NCBI GenBank assembly: GCA_028641055.1
Contig: CM054059.1
Coordinates: forward strand, 48,369,682 to 48,433,681
Reading direction: 5' to 3'
Length of the DNA: 64,000 nucleotides
Source of the DNA: Alopecurus myosuroides
Lineage: Eukaryota > Streptophyta > Magnoliopsida > Poales > Poaceae
Shown here: positions 1 to 12,938 of the stretch, piece by piece
Numbering within the stretch: the stretch's first letter is position 1
How the letters are laid out: each line of letters opens with the position of its first letter
Translations under genes and position numbers: made by a program
The notes under the pieces: model-generated
Told to the model about the DNA's origin: nothing
The model's input: the letters and a program-made list of their open reading frames with translations, nothing else
The model's database searches: none

Positions 1-2252
1 TTGTTTTCACCAATTTAAATTGTGCAAAATAATTAACAAAATTCATATTTGAAAAGAATACAAAATTTTAGTTGGATTACATGTTTCAAATATTGAAAAA
101 GGAGTTAGGATGAATTTATTATGACTTTAACAAGATTAAGCAAGTTTTAAATGAATTTAAAACAAGTTTGAATATTATTTGAATTTTATTTGTTCAAAAC
201 ATAAATTCAAATTCACATTTGAAAAGTTTATACTTTTCTAGTTTGAAAACATATTTTGCATGTTCAAAAATAATTTAATTTGAGCAAGTTATGATTTTAT
301 CAAATTTAAATGATTTAAACAAGGTTTAAATTATTTAAGCAATTTAAATTATTCAAAACATGAAACAAAATTTATATTTGAAAAGGTTATTTGAAATAGC
401 ATGGAAAACATATTTTATTTGCATTAATTAGAATAAGTATGAATTAGTTATGTATTTTAGCAAATTGCAATTGAATTATTTGAATTCAAATTTGAAATGC
501 ATTTGGAAAATTCAAAACAGAAAACAAATGCTATAGATAGATAGACAATTGAATTTAGAGCAGTGCACATATTTTATTTTTATTATTTGAGTTTATAAAA
601 CAAAAGTTATTATCAAATTAGTTTCAGGGACCAATCTGTAATTTGGAGGGACTTGGATTTAAAACAGAAAAAGATTGTAAACATTTTGTACCGCACAGGT
701 ATCTACCCTAGACCCTGACAGTGGGCCTAGGGCCACTGGGTGATTGCGTGGCATCACGGGTGGCTGACAGGGGGGCCACCCTGTCAGCGCTGCGCGTAAA
801 AAGGTTGGGAATTTCTCCCGGGGGAAAGCCAGGGATCGAACCTGGGACCTGCCCGCGCGCGCACACTTGCTGTAACCAGTGCGCTGTGTTGCGTTTGTTG
901 TCAGTAAACGCAACGCGACCAAGGTAAGATGTCGTTCGCGTCTCTGAACTTTTAACTGACAGCGAACGCTTCTGCAACCTGACCGAGAACAACGACGGCG
1001 GCCGGCGACGAGCTACGCACATGGATGGATGCGGTGCGTGCACGGATGGGTTGCGCGTGATCGCGATGCAGAGGGTACAGAGGGGAGGGAGTTCACGGTG
1101 AGCTCACCGGCGCTGTAGGCGTTGCAGAGGCGCGGGGCAGACGAGCTCGACGGCGACAGCGGCGTGGTCGTGGACGGCGGCGACGGCGTGGACTCCCTCC
1201 GCGGCTACGGTGGTGTCCAAACGGTAGAGGGCGATGCGGCGGTGCGGTTCCAAAAGCTAGGAGGGTAGGTGGAGCATTGAGGTGGCGGCGGCGTCCATGG
1301 TTTCAGAAGCGGGCTCGGTGGTGGTCTCCGGTGAGAGGCAGAGAGAGAGGAATCGCGGCGAGGGAGAGGGAAATGGCGGCGCGAGCTCGAGGGAAGAGGG
1401 AGGTAGGTTTAGGGCAGGCTAGGGAGGGCCCTAGGGGGTCTTATAGGGGGCAGGGGCAGCTGCTGGCCTTCGTTCTGCTCCTGTGCCGCCGTGGCATCGC
1501 TGGATGCACGGCCGTACAGGTTGAAGACGACGGCCGAAGCGGTACGGGCCGCGCGGAGGGTAAGTGGGCTGGGCCTGCGTTAGTTAGCTGCCGCGCCCGC
1601 GCGTTTCCTTTTTAAAATTTTTATTTCTTCTGTTTTTTTTTTCTTTTGCAGCAAAAAGAAATGGAAGAGAAAGATAGGTTTGGAGTTAGCAAATTTTTTT
1701 GAAAAATTTGGGTGTGCTATTTAGGTCAAATACAACCAAATGCCAAGTTTGGTTTTTCAAAAATTCAACTTTTAATTACTGTTTTGTAATTTAAATCAAT
1801 ATTTGAAAGAATTGATTATTAATGGATTTTTATTAAAAGCAACATGTTTATTAGGGTGAACCCCATTGGTTAAATAGAACAAATGGTTTAGGTTATATTG
1901 CTGATTTTTTATAAGTTGAAATTGGGTACTATTGGGATGTTTTTTATTTGAATTTGAATTACCATTTGGAATTAATGTGTTGATTAAAATCCCTCATTTT
2001 TAATAGTTGAACATTATGGAATAATTGGAAACAAAATGAGACTTTGGATTGAACTTTTGATTTGAAAATGTTGTAACATGACAAGTATGAAACACAACAT
2101 TTGAAATTGTTTGAAATTCAATTATGAAAACAAGGAAGAACGGATGCAAAACAAATGCAAACAAGGAAATAAATATGATGACATGATGCAATACTTTAAT
2201 TAAACAAGAAATCAAACATTCTAGGGGGTATTTTCATACTTGGGATGTTACA
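1..2252 (-). mobile_element. Gypsy-like LTR, partial (cut by window start)
   Basis: This AT-rich stretch is homologous to the middle and end of the 4-kb LTRs further right (for example 17880-19913 and 22430-24449). It has the same order of parts: AT-rich tract, tRNA-like segment, GC-rich purine-rich block near 960-1610, then a final AT-rich tract. It ends in GATGTTACA at 2252, so on the minus strand it starts TGTAACATCC, the usual start of many plant Gypsy LTRs. The other end lies outside the window, so solo LTR and complete element cannot be told apart. Short reading frames inside are not credible genes. Confidence 0.75.
827..890 (-). other. tRNA-like segment with pol III A and B boxes inside the LTR
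   Basis: Read on the minus strand, 842-832 is GGTTCGATCCC, a perfect B box (T-arm), and 886-876 is CAGCGCACTGG followed by TTA, close to the A box and D-loop of a tRNA. The spacing is 33 nt, normal for a type 2 pol III promoter. A full cloverleaf was not checked. It could be a tRNA-derived (SINE-like) segment caught in an ancestral LTR. The same arrangement recurs at 18757-18825 and 23294-23362. Confidence 0.6.
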
Positions 2253-2820
2253 ATTACGGTCAATGTATCATGCTGTAATGCCCAAATGAATCTCATAGTA
2301 ATCATCATGTCATGTATATGCACTACGGTGCAGCTTCTATCTCTGTCAATTGTCCAGTTTTAATTTGTTCACCCAGCATGTTATCTATCTGTTATGGAGA
2401 GATACCACCAGTGAACTATGGACCCTGGTTCATTCCTGTACACTTATAATACAACCTAATGCAATCACTGTTCTCTTTACTGCAAACACTATTCTCTTTT
2501 CATTTACTGAAAACAAACATCATTTTCCACACTATACGTCTAATCCTTTGTGTTCAGCAAAACTGGTGAGATCGACAAACTCACTATTTCGTTGGGGGCA
2601 AAGTATCTTGGTTGTGTTGTGTGCAGATTCCACGTTGCTGCTGAGCCTGGTAGTGCGCCCTGCCAACATCAGTTGTCAACAAACTTCAGAAGTGATTTCT
2701 TTCTCCTACTGGTCCGATTAAACCTTGGTTTCTTTCTGAGGGAAAACTTGCTGATGTACTCTTCAAATTAGGTTCTACGATCAATTTTAATTTTTCTTCA
2801 AATTAAGGCTTGACACAAAG
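2253..2820. other. Unassigned spacer
   Basis: No supported gene. Around 2700-2775 the plus strand reads a short open stretch (PWFLSEGKLADVLFKLGSTI) that could be a worn gene fragment, but I do not recognise it and there is no start, splice or promoter context. Confidence 0.3.
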
Positions 2821-3900
2821 GTAAATTCTCTAGATATGCAACTACGGTAAATTTACCTAAATGACAAAAACATCAAGATACAAGATACAAACATGAAGTA
2901 AAGGAGAGGGAACGAGGTAACCGATAGAGGAAGCACTCAGAGACAAGGATGTAAACCCGATTTCTTCCTTTTGAGGGGAGTACGTCTCGTTGGAGGGGTC
3001 TGAGCTCGCCACAAAGGCCTCACCCTATTCTCTGATGAACAACGCCACAAAGGCCTAGTTCAGCTTCCACTATTGATCCCCTTTTAGGCGGGAATCGAGT
3101 CATTTACAACAACCTTGAGGCACACACCCACAACCAAATTGGGGGCTCCCAAGAAACACCAACAATCACCAAGATACTAGCAATGAAGCCTAAGTTTTCC
3201 ACAAGTAACCCCTAGGCACGAATCCCTCAAGCAAATGAGAGGGGAAATTAAATCTAGTTGGTGAAGACGTAGATCGGGGTCTTGTTCTTCAATCCTCCAA
3301 ATATCAACGAGTTTGGGCGGAGGGATTAGGGGAGATCTAAGATTTGGTGAGCTCAATAAATGCACATTAATGGCTTGGACAAACTAGTCAACTTGGAGAA
3401 CAAGGAGGGTTATTTATACCCCCTCCCAAAGTGTAGCGTTTGTCCAGGAATCTTGTACCGGGATTCCGGTCCAAATTTGACCCGGATATTCCAGTTTGCT
3501 TCTCTTCTTCAGATCTGGATTCGAAAAGAGTTGATTTATACCGGAATATCCAGTTTCTGCAAATAATCCGATTAAAACTTTTGGTTCACTTCTGTCCCGC
3601 ACAGACATCCATAACCGGAAATTCCAGTTGCCCTGGAAATTTCCGACTGGTCTCTGTGTCTCCAACCTTCAGTCCTTAGCCAATTTTGCGCTCGAACTTC
3701 CACAACCGGAATATCTGGTTGTGCCATAAATTTCTACCAACTTCTGTATCAAAACCGGGCTAAGATTTTCCCAACCAGAAATTCCGGTTGCATATGAAAT
3801 TTCCGGTTCAAATATACGGTTGATCTCTGTCCCAAAAATGGCTGACCTATCTTCACCTCTTTTCGGTTTTCGCTGAAGGTGAGTAACTAAGCACCTGCAC
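2821..3900 (-). repeat. Unclassified repeat, possible LTR, with a cluster of ACCGGAAATTCCGGT-type palindromes
   Basis: From about 3455 to 3815 there are about seven near-palindromes built on ACCGGAAATTCCGGT or ACCGGAATATCCGGT (for example 3458-3471, 3613-3630, 3701-3723 and 3770-3815). On the minus strand a TATA box, GGTATAAATAACC, lies at about 3410-3422, downstream of the palindromes. That order (palindrome cluster, TATA, then 500 bp without a frame) would fit the U3/R part of an LTR on the minus strand. No TG/CA ends or target duplication were found, so the class is inference. Confidence 0.4.
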
Positions 3901-4099
3901 CTTGATTAAAAAACGTCCTTAGTATTGTTAGCTAACACACATAACCGTAGGGAAAACAAAATGCACTTTCAGAGGCGATCTCGACTCTATGGCCGGCGAC
4001 GGGCACCGGAACCTGTGGCCGGTGATATGAAATTTCGCTTCGTCTGTTGCTGGATTCGTCGCGTACCGCTTCGTCGTTCTGTACTGCTTGTTTTTTCTG

Positions 4100-4487
4100 C
4101 GATCGCTATGTTCCGACAAGGGTACATATGTCAAGTTGAACCGTTTTGCACTTTGTCTAAAAACCTCTTAATGTCTTACTTTATGAAACCGAGGGAGTAC
4201 ATGCCTGCATGTGTGCTACTACAGTAAAGAACTGCTACTGTAAGAACGTAGTAAGTGTACGTCTACTTTTATGCTTAGTCAAATCTTTTAAACTTTGACC
4301 AATTTTATAGGAACGTAGTAACATATATGAGATCAAAAGGATATATTTTGAAACTTAATATGAAGAAAATCTATTGATACTAATTTTGTGTCATAAATAC
4401 TAGTACTTTTCTTAATAAATTTGGTCAAACTTTAATAAATTTGACTGACAGAAAATAAAAATATAAGTTCGTGGACACAGGGAGTAG
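4100..4487. mobile_element. Stowaway-like (Tc1/mariner) MITE remnants
   Basis: Two endings resembling the GAGGGAGTA terminus of grass Stowaway MITEs are seen: AAACCGAGGGAGTAC at about 4186-4200 and GGACACAGGGAGTAG at about 4474-4488. The stretch between has the AT-rich motifs usual for such elements (GGTCAAACTTT, TTTGACTGACAGAAAATAAAAATA). Matching left ends and TA target sites were not located, so these are taken as fragments. Confidence 0.45.
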
Positions 4488-4595
4488 GAGGGAAGTGTTT
4501 ATAACAACCTGACAATTATTTGAACCAACCAATTGTTTTGACGTTTTTTCATAGACCCTACCGATCTGTAAATGCCATAAACTTCTCTTATTTTA

Positions 4596-5207
4596 GAGCA
4601 TCTCCACCGGCATCCTAAATGGATCCCAATGGCCCATTGGGGGTTCGGACCCAAAACCGCTCACATCGGCACACCCCAATGGTGTTCACTTATCAGATTT
4701 GTGTCCAACACCCTCAGCCCCCGCTCTCAGGAGGCGGAGTTGCACCGGGTGCGGGTGCAAGCCAGGTCGGAGCGGCGCTGGCTTGCGCAGGTGGGAGGCC
4801 GTTCGCCAACCGGGCTCCCCGTCATACTACGACGACGAGGCTTGCCCCTCCAACTTGGTGGCCAACGACGACGAGGCTGGCCCCTCCAACATGGCGGCCA
4901 GTGACGACGAGGAGGACGGCCAACGTCTAGGATAGCTAGTTTTTAATTTCCCGTCATAGTTTAAATTTGAATATAAGGGGCTATCTATGAATGGTAAAAT
5001 ATAGTTTAAATTTCAATGTATGCTATAAGTTGCTTCAATGTGCACTCAATGTGTTTGTTGTTTTAACCAAAATTTCGTGGGGGTTTGTTTGAAGAGTGCC
5101 GCTGTGGACAACACCCATCAAATAATTGGATACATGTCCGACACCTTCAAATAGGGCACCATTAGGGATGCCGGACACAAATAAAATGGGTGCCCGTGGC
5201 GATGCTC
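4596..5207. mobile_element. PIF/Harbinger-like MITE with TTA target duplication
   Basis: The left end GAGCATCTCCACCGG and the right end, read in reverse, GAGCATCGCCACGGG, form terminal inverted repeats. Both are flanked by TTA (4593-4595 and 5208-5210), the target duplication of PIF/Harbinger elements. Length is 612 bp and no transposase is present. The left half (about 4700-4935) is GC-rich and open in several frames. One frame ends in an acidic stretch (NDDEAGPSNMAASDDEEDGQ) and could be a captured exon piece, but I do not recognise it. Confidence 0.7.
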
Positions 5208-5835
5208 TTAATCATGCAAAGCAGTGTACCTAGCATTCTCGCGAAATAACACACTTGTACTGTAGCAAGCAGTATTGATCGAGTTGTTTTCAGCTGCTTT
5301 AGCTCTAGATATTTTTTTAGACTGAAGGGGTGACCACCCCCCCCCCCGCCCCCCATTTCATTGAAATCAAAAGGCTAAAAGTCACGAGGTTTTCACAACA
5401 TTTGGGCAAACACCAGCGTGGTGAGCCAGAGGGAACAAGACCATAGTCTAAGAAAGACAGAAAAATGACCTAAACAACAAAGGCCGATGAACAACAACAG
5501 GAACCAACACCCCCTACATCGATTTGGACAAGAAACTAGCTAGGAGACGTTGGAAGCTATCTTCTTGCGCCGCTTCAAGGTTGAAGCCTCCAGAGTGAGC
5601 CATCAACGCCAGGCTATGCGCAAAATATCGCCGCACATCTTGTTCACCAACAAGATGTTCTTGGCGATGAGGGGAGACGGCGAGGGGGACGCTAGAACCT
5701 ATTGTCATGTTCACCAACAAGATGTCCTGCACGGTCCTCCACCAATTGTCATGTACACCTGGCCAAGACAACGCCTGGAAACACATATCATTTCTCAGTT
5801 TCCATAAAGACCAACGGATTGCAGCTAACTAAGTA

Positions 5836-8800
5836 TTAACATGTGATTTTTTTTGCCTCACAGATCCACCATGTGGCTATGGATTCGAAATCCATACAAA
5901 CATTGACACCAAACATATCAGAGATAATAGGCCAGACTTGTTTACCAATAAAACAACCGAAGAATAGATGGTGACTAGTTTCAGGCACAGAGCAGTAGAG
6001 GCAGGATCCATCAGTGATAGATGTACGTTTTTCCAAATTGTCCCTAGTGAGCAGTTTGTTATTGGACAAAAGCCATACAAACACATGCAACCTAGGTTGA
6101 ACTTTTAAACTCCAGACAACTAGGGTGTGAAGAGGAACTATACACTTATTGTTCACTAAAGCATAGAAGGACCTGACACTGTAAACACCAGAATAATGAA
6201 ACATCTAGGTGGGAACATCCTCTTCACTAGTAAGAGCAACAGTTCTCACCAGTTGGACGAGCTCCAGCCACCTATGGAAGCCCTCAAGGGAGACATTCCT
6301 CCTAAAGGTGAGTCTAAGCTCATTTTTTTAATAGGCCTGAGCCACAGTTATATATTTGTTCATTAGATTTCTCAAAAAGATTCGAATAGCAAACTGTAAG
6401 ACTATAGTTACCTATCCACACATCACTCCAAAATTTCACTTTTCTACCATTGTCTACTAGCCACATTTAGCAGCCTCGCTGCCCACATCACACCTTTCCA
6501 AAAAGGTGAACAAATATTAGGAGCATCTGAGAAGACATTGGGGTCTGGGTCATATTTAAAGTCTACAATTCTTTTCTAGATTTTCCTTGAATCAACATGG
6601 TATCTTTTGATCCAAGAGGCCATCAAGCAAAGGTTGAAGTCCCCTAGGTTTTGGACACCAAGGCCCCCAAAATCTTTCTTCAAAGATACCAGCTTCCAGT
6701 TTGCCAAATAATACTTTTTTTTGTTATCTAAATCACTCCATAAGAAGTGAGACATTTGAGAATTAATGGCTTTGATTCCCCATTTACGGAATTTAATCAC
6801 AGGCATAAGGTACATAGGGATACTAGCAATACATGCCTTCAGGAAGACTAGCCTACTTTGGTAATTAAGTAATTTACCTCTCCACCCAGCAAAACGTTTA
6901 AAGGTTTTATCTATGATGGGCTGCGGGTCCTCTTTTTTCAGCTTTTGATGGGCTGCAGGTCCTCTTTTTCCAGCTTTGAGAAATGGAAGGTAACTTCAAA
7001 ATACTTGCAAGGGAAGTTAGCAAGTTTATATAAAAAAACATGGGCAAAGACATGATCCTGATAAGAATTCACATGGATTTTCATCAGGTCAGACTTATGC
7101 TAGTTAATTCTCATCCATGACATGTTTTCAAAGCAAGATGGTATCCATTTCAAACTCCTAGCATAGGCAAAGTTAGATTCAAGGAAGAGGATAGTATCAT
7201 CAGCACATTGGAGTCTGATGACACTTCCAGGAACAACTTGAGGGAGGAGTCCCCTAGCCAAACAAGCATTGGCAGCTTTAAAGAGAATTTTAGAAAACAC
7301 ATCCCCAACCAGGTTAAACAAAATTGAGGAGCAGAGGTCTCCTTGCTTAAGTCCTTTTCCTATTTTAAAGTAGGAACTATTCTCATCATTAATTCTAACA
7401 CACAAACACCCCCAACCAAAAGGCTACTGATCCATTTCCTAAAGACATGACCAAAGCCTCTAGAGAGTAGCATCTCATCCAGGAAGTCCAAATCTACCCT
7501 GTCGTATGCTTTTACATTATCAAGTTTAAGGACCAAGGCAAAGTTACCATTTGAATGGGCAACATGAATCAACTCCTCGGCCGACACCACACTTTCCAGA
7601 ATAAAACGACTTTTTATGAATGCAGTTTGATTGGTATAAATTATACTACCCACAAGGGAGAGTCTATTGGTAATAGCTTTTGAAATAATTTTAAGAATGC
7701 AATTACCAAGGCTAATATGCCTGAATTTCTTCATATCTCTAGCATCAGGTTCCATGGGAATGAGAGTAATGATAGCAAAATTTAGTCTGGCAACAGAAAA
7801 ATTACCCTACTCAAAGTCCCTAACTAGAGCCATAAAATTGTGTTGGAGTAGGCCCCAAACTTTTGATTAAAAAATAAAGGAGAACCCATCAGGACCAGGA
7901 GCACCATTAGCATAAGAGCCAAATATAGCTTCCTTAATTTCCTCAACAGAGAAAGTTTTTTGAAGAAAATCATTTTCTTCATCAGAAATCTTATCTGCGA
8001 GGTCCCAAAAATCAGGGCCTAGAGATATATTCATTCTATTTTTAGCAGCAAACATGGATTTATAAAAATTCAAGGCTACTTTGAGCATGTCTTTAGTGTT
8101 TTGAACTGGACCATCAGGGCTATCCAAGACAGCAATTTGATTTTCCCTTCTCCTTTGGTTGGCAATGGCATGAAAATAAGAGGTACTTCTATCCCCTTGT
8201 TAACATATCTATCTCTAGACCTTTGTCAGGATTTGATCTAATCTAATTTAAGGAGTTTGTCAAGATTAGATCTAATTTGATTCAATCTATTTGACTCCTC
8301 TACAGAGAGGAGGCAAGATTCTGAAAAAGTATCCAAAATGTCAAATTCTTGAATTAGATCATTTGTCTCCTTTTTGTTAGCAGCATCAACATTGATGCTC
8401 CAACCTTTAGAATGCGTCCTAATACTTATTAACTTGAATTTCCACCTATCAATTGGGGAATTAAAGTGACAAGACAAGTCCTAAACTCTATGCACCATAG
8501 CATGGAACTTAGAATACTCCATCCACCACTTCTCAAATCTAAATAGTTTGGGAGGGGAAGGAAAATTAGAACAAGTGTAAAGTAGTAAAGGGGTGTGGTC
8601 ACTAACATGCTTAGGAGGGCTTTAACAGTAGAGAGAGGGTACTTATGTTCCCTGTCAGTGCTAGCCAACACCATATCCAAAGTGGCAATTATAAGATTAA
8701 TTTGGTTGTTAGACCAGGTAAAACTCTTAATGGCTAATTTAAAATTAATAAGAGCCCACCTATTACTCCAATCATTAAAAAACAGGGTCTAGTTGGCATT

Positions 8801-9290
8801 AACAACCCCATTGCACTTTTCCGAAGCATCTCTCATAAGATTAAAGTTTCCTACCAAGAGGGTAGGGAGAGAGATTTTTTCCATGATATCATGCAACTCA
8901 CTAATGAATTGCATTTTGAAGTCAAGATAAGGGGTACCATACACAACAACTAGTTTCCATGTAAAGTCATCCAAAAGGTTCTTGCAAACAACAAAAATAC
9001 AGAATTGAAAACAAGAATGACTAATAACCTAAAATTTATCTTTTCTGAAACCTACCAAGATACCACTAGTAGTAAGTTAACCGAGGAAAAATCCCAAGGA
9101 CTAGAAATAAAATTTAGAAAATTAGGAGGGCAGGTCATCTTTTTAGTTTCTTGTATGCCTACAAAGTCCAACTTATATTTTAAAATGAAGTCAGCTAGGG
9201 CTTGTTTTTGGCCAGGTCTCCCTGTGCCTCTACTGTTCCATAGTCCTCCTATCATTAGAGAGGGATTTAGATTTTTTTGTCACTAAGGTC
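5836..9290 (-). pseudogene. LINE ORF2 (endonuclease, reverse transcriptase, zf-RVT), broken
   Basis: Pieces in order on the minus strand: endonuclease start at 9255-9052 (GGLWNSRGTGRPGQ, then FVGIQETK), more endonuclease at 8974-8429, linker at 8127-7867 ending GAPGPDGFSF, reverse transcriptase at 7755-7360 (NRLSLVGSIIYTNQTAFIKS, KLDNVKAYDRVD) and 7405-7100 (GLKQGDLCSSILFNLVGD, then CADDTILF where FADD is usual), thumb/linker at 6815-6576, and the RVT zinc-binding domain at 6204-5836 (ending CSVPETSHHLFFGC). Both catalytic aspartates of the ADD motif remain, but many stops and shifts make this a pseudogene. Confidence 0.8.
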
Positions 9291-9495
9291 CATGGATTGG
9301 CATTAAAGCCAGTCTCGGGATCAGGTAGCTAACTAGGATCCTAACTGACAACACCAAAGGTTTTTGAAGGTGTAAGAGTAGGGAACTGATCTTCACATTC
9401 TAGGTTAATGGAAGCAGGAAGGGAATTATAGGGTTTTCAACAACAAATTTATGGTTGAGAGAAATCTCATTACTCATTAGCTGGTGGATAATTTT

Positions 9496-11397
9496 TTATT
9501 CCTCTGACTTAGATGACCCACAATCTATATATAAGGAAACTAGCATATCACCAAGGATATTTGGATAAAGAACGACAAAAGAATTACCTTTGAAACTTGG
9601 TGATATATCCAGGTCCGGCTTCATTTTGTACTTCTTAGCTTTTTCAACAATGTTCTGAGAACCATGGTTTGTGGAACTCCTTATTGTGGCAACAGAAGGC
9701 CCCCATTTGTATCTTTTGTTTTGAGTTGGTTGAGGGACAGTGGTAGAAACAATATCAAGTGATGGGAGCAGAGTCCTCTTAGCTCCACTAAGAAAATTAA
9801 CTACATTAGAATGCAGATACTCAGTGCAAGAATGCTCCTCGACATGGGCATCATCTTCGGAATCCATACCAACATCTAGAATGCTTTTGTAGTAATCTAA
9901 GTTGATTGTAGAGTTCTCAAGCTGAAGAATGCAAGCAGGACCAACTTCCTCAAGGACCACATGTAAAGGTTTGGAGAAAGGGCCCTCTCGATCCCACACC
10001 TCGTCATCAAGTTTCCCATAATCTAGCTTATCAGGTAGAGAACCAAGAGAGCTTTTGCAGTGGGTAGCTGAAGAAAATTCAGGGCAACTCATTCAATCAT
10101 CTTCCACCATTTTCTCGCCTGTGCTGGGCTGACCAGGATTGGTTGATGGAAGCATGAGAGGAGGAGCAGGGGAATTATTCCTAGGGACAGTCGCAGGATC
10201 AACATCCATATCATTGGACGAATTGGAGAGAGGGAGAACACCATTAGGTCCATCTCTAGGAGCAGAAGGAACATCCACATTAGCATCTGCAATAATAGAT
10301 ATATGCAAGAAACACATGGCTTGATTCATTTCAACAACACGCTGAGACGATAACTTGGATCTATCCTTCATAGAAACCATCATTTTCACCTCAGAGTACA
10401 GAGACTTGAATAGAAGAGGACAGTCAATATCAACCTGAACACCAAGAATAGAGGCGGCTGAGCAAAAGTTTTCCAGGCACGCCATTTAGGGGGGAATACC
10501 TTTCACTTTCACCCACACTTCATCTAGGTATCCATATTCCTTCAACTCCCCATCCCAGGATATGACTTTGAGAGTGACTCCTTTTTCCAAATCAAACACT
10601 GGGTATTCACTTAGACAAGACACTTTTTTCATGGTGGAAACCTCACAAGGAAAGAATTAGGTTCCAGCTCCCTAATTTGCCATGCTAATTTCTTGTCTTT
10701 ATAGAAGACCGAGTTGAAGTTAGCTTCAAGCTCACACAGAGAAAGGACTCCCTTCTTAAAATTAATCACTCCACAGTTGGCAAAGTTGAGCAGCACCAAG
10801 AACACCAATATTAAATAAAACCTTGGATTCCCACTCCCAAAGTATTCAGCAGTGGGGTGTTCGTTATACCATTCATGATAGGAGTGCACAGAGTGACCAG
10901 GAAAATTGTAGATGAAACACAGTTTGGGAATAACACAATTGCCAACAAAGTGACCTGGATCCCCATAGCTAAAGCATATGAGGTTACTATACCTTGGATC
11001 TAGAACATGTTCTGAAATGGGGGGGGGAGGGGTAGGGATCTCAGAGCTAGCTGATTGAGAGTAAGCATAGCGATCCGATGAAAAATACACTTGAGGTTGT
11101 TGGATGATACTGGCTGAAATCCCACCCCCTGCTGGACTGAACCACTGGGTTGCTAATTGTTCTGAACACCAGGCTTACGAGTAGGGTAATTCTGATACCA
11201 CTGCGGGAAGAGTTGGTACCTTCTATTCGTATGGGGTCCTTCCCCCGCGGCGGCTTGGGCGGAGGAGCCGGAGCCGCCGCAACCTGGGCGGTCTGGATGG
11301 TTGGTGGAGAAGCAACAACCGGCACAGTCGGCGCAGGAGGTGGAGTTGGGCCGCCCCTACCACGACCCCGCCCACACTGGATTCTACCAGCCTTCAT
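9496..11397 (-). pseudogene. LINE ORF1 (gag-like, DUF4283 plus zinc knuckle), broken
   Basis: Four pieces in shifting frames make up one old ORF1. 11397-11047 is a proline/glycine-rich start (MKAGRIQCGRGRGRGG). 11090-10629 has a zinc-knuckle-like motif, CFSYGDPGHFVGNC, and the segment WQIRELEPNSFLVRFPP of the DUF4283 RNA-binding region found in plant LINE ORF1 proteins. 10485-10093 and 10092-9496 hold the C-terminal linker. In an active LINE this protein coats the RNA. Here at least three frame changes prevent that. Confidence 0.7.
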
Positions 11398-12150
11398 CTA
11401 GCGGCAGAGCGCTTCCACGAAAGACGGAGATCCGCGCGATGAAGGAGCGTGGCGGAACGGGTGAGGTCTATGGTGGAGTAGGGACTATTTGGTGGCAGGG
11501 AAGCAGTCGGCGATGGAGATGCCAGCGTCGCGGATGCCCTTTTGGATCCAGCAAAGGAAGTTTCCAGGAGATGCTCTACCGCGAGGGGGAGATAACGGAA
11601 TTTCCCATAGCTAGCCAAAATTCTCCTCTACACTCTCCTCGTCTACCCCATGGTGGGACCACACACGAACGCAGTCCAGGGCCACCATCAATCCAATTTC
11701 CCCTCGCCCACCCATGGGGAACGCCATGCGATCTCCCGACCATGGAGGAGCAAGGCTACCCGGGAACGGCGAAGATCAACACGGATCCCGCCCGCGGCCA
11801 TCGAGGCCCCGCCCCGACCGAGGAGATATAGAGCAGGGGCCTGATGGGGAGGGGAATCCGAATGCGGGGACCGGAGCGGTCACCTATAAGGATCGGATGA
11901 CGCGAGATCTAGAGATGGATACGGCGACGGAATCCTCGCGGCGTGCATCGGTGAATTCCCGGCTGATGTTGTGGATGCACATGATGAGGCTTCAAGATCA
12001 TCGAAGAGTGAACCCTCTCCCACGCCTTTGGGATTCCGTAGCGGAGATAGGATCGGAGGCAGACGGAGGAGGAGGGGGAAGGGGGCCTCCTTATGTAGCC
12101 ATGGAAAGTCTAATGGCTTCTCTGCTCCTATTGGGTGCAGCGATATGAGC

Positions 12151-12773
12151 GGTGGTGGGTATAATGTCAACTTTAGAATTAATAAAGAGAAAGTGTGTCA
12201 CAGGGGTACGTGAAAACATTACGCTGCCTACCGTAGCGGGCCGCACAACACTGAAAAATTGGCCGCCGCACGCTGCGATCCCGATGCGGCGCCGCTGGGC
12301 AGTTACCCCCCCCCCCAAAGGTATGTACTTCATTTAGTTGTGGCAACCATCCAATTTTTTGTGTGGAAGCTATCAAATTTATGGGTTCAAAGTTAACTCC
12401 CGGTATTTATCAGAAGCTAGATATTCCAGTGTATGCCATTGTCACAAAAAAAAAGCAGAAATCATCAAACCAATTTAAGTACATACGTACGACATATTTG
12501 AATGAGCAAATAAAGTAAATTCAACTACGCTCTTTATCATTCATTTCAGCTTCCGAGTAAGAAAGTTCAAATGCATTCTTACACCTATTGAAGGAATTGA
12601 ATGGGATAGACAAAAAGAGTGGTATGGAGACTTGATTGACACTTTAAAGTAGTACATAGAGTACTGCATATCGTACCGATACACATTCAAATCACAATCA
12701 CCAATTTCTTACAGGATTCAGACCAGAATCAATAAAAGCACGTATTATTTATTACCACAAGGAATGGAAAAAG
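12151..12773. other. Spacer without recognised features
   Basis: This stretch follows the presumed 5' end of the LINE. It holds a C run at 12306-12315 and an AT-rich remainder. No reading frame or repeat end could be supported. Confidence 0.4.
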
Positions 12774-12778
12774 AGTAC

Positions 12779-12929
12779 TGTTGAATGATGATATTGGCGT
12801 AATATGTTGGGTATATTATTGAGCCTCATGGCATCATCTTAGTGTACAAGTCAAGTCAGAATTGTACGGATATAAATCCGGTCTCCATCCTATAATACCA
12901 TAAACACGAGTACTTGCCATACTCTAACA
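12779..12929 (-). repeat. 3' LTR of the small element
   Basis: This 151-bp repeat matches 14919-15071 with substitutions, shares ACTTGTAC, GACTTGACTTG and GGCAAGTACTCGT on the minus strand, and ends in TG...CA. Confidence 0.85.
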
Positions 12930-12938
12930 TCCCCCGCA
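12930..12938 (-). promoter_or_regulatory. Polypurine tract of the small element
   Basis: GCGGGGGA on the minus strand lies directly before the 3' LTR start TGTTAGAG. Confidence 0.75.

Larger units (their letters stand above)
5312..12150 (-). mobile_element. L1-type LINE retrotransposon, degenerate
   Basis: A minus-strand element with the plant L1 order: a gag-like ORF1 (about 11400-9500), then ORF2 with endonuclease (about 9290-8430), reverse transcriptase (about 8130-6900) and RVT zinc-binding domain (6204-5836). The 3' end on the minus strand is a G-rich run (5337-5352) followed by a short poly(A) (T run at 5312-5318 on the plus strand), as in other plant LINEs. The 5' limit is uncertain (about 12100-12420). 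A shared CTAGATATT near 5306 and 12417 could be a target duplication but is too short to rely on. Frameshifts and stops break every domain. Confidence 0.85.

Noticed and set aside
1277..1615. Arg-rich open frame in the left LTR
   Set aside because: It lies in the GC-rich purine block of an LTR; the matching block of the 4-kb LTRs shows frames on both strands, so this is base composition.
11301..11831. 176-residue plus-strand frame opposite the LINE 5' region
   Set aside because: Antisense to the LINE ORF1 start; explained by GC-rich sequence.
5306..12425. CTAGATATT at both sides of the first LINE as a target duplication
   Set aside because: Nine bases in AT-rich DNA and not directly at a defined 5' end; could be chance.
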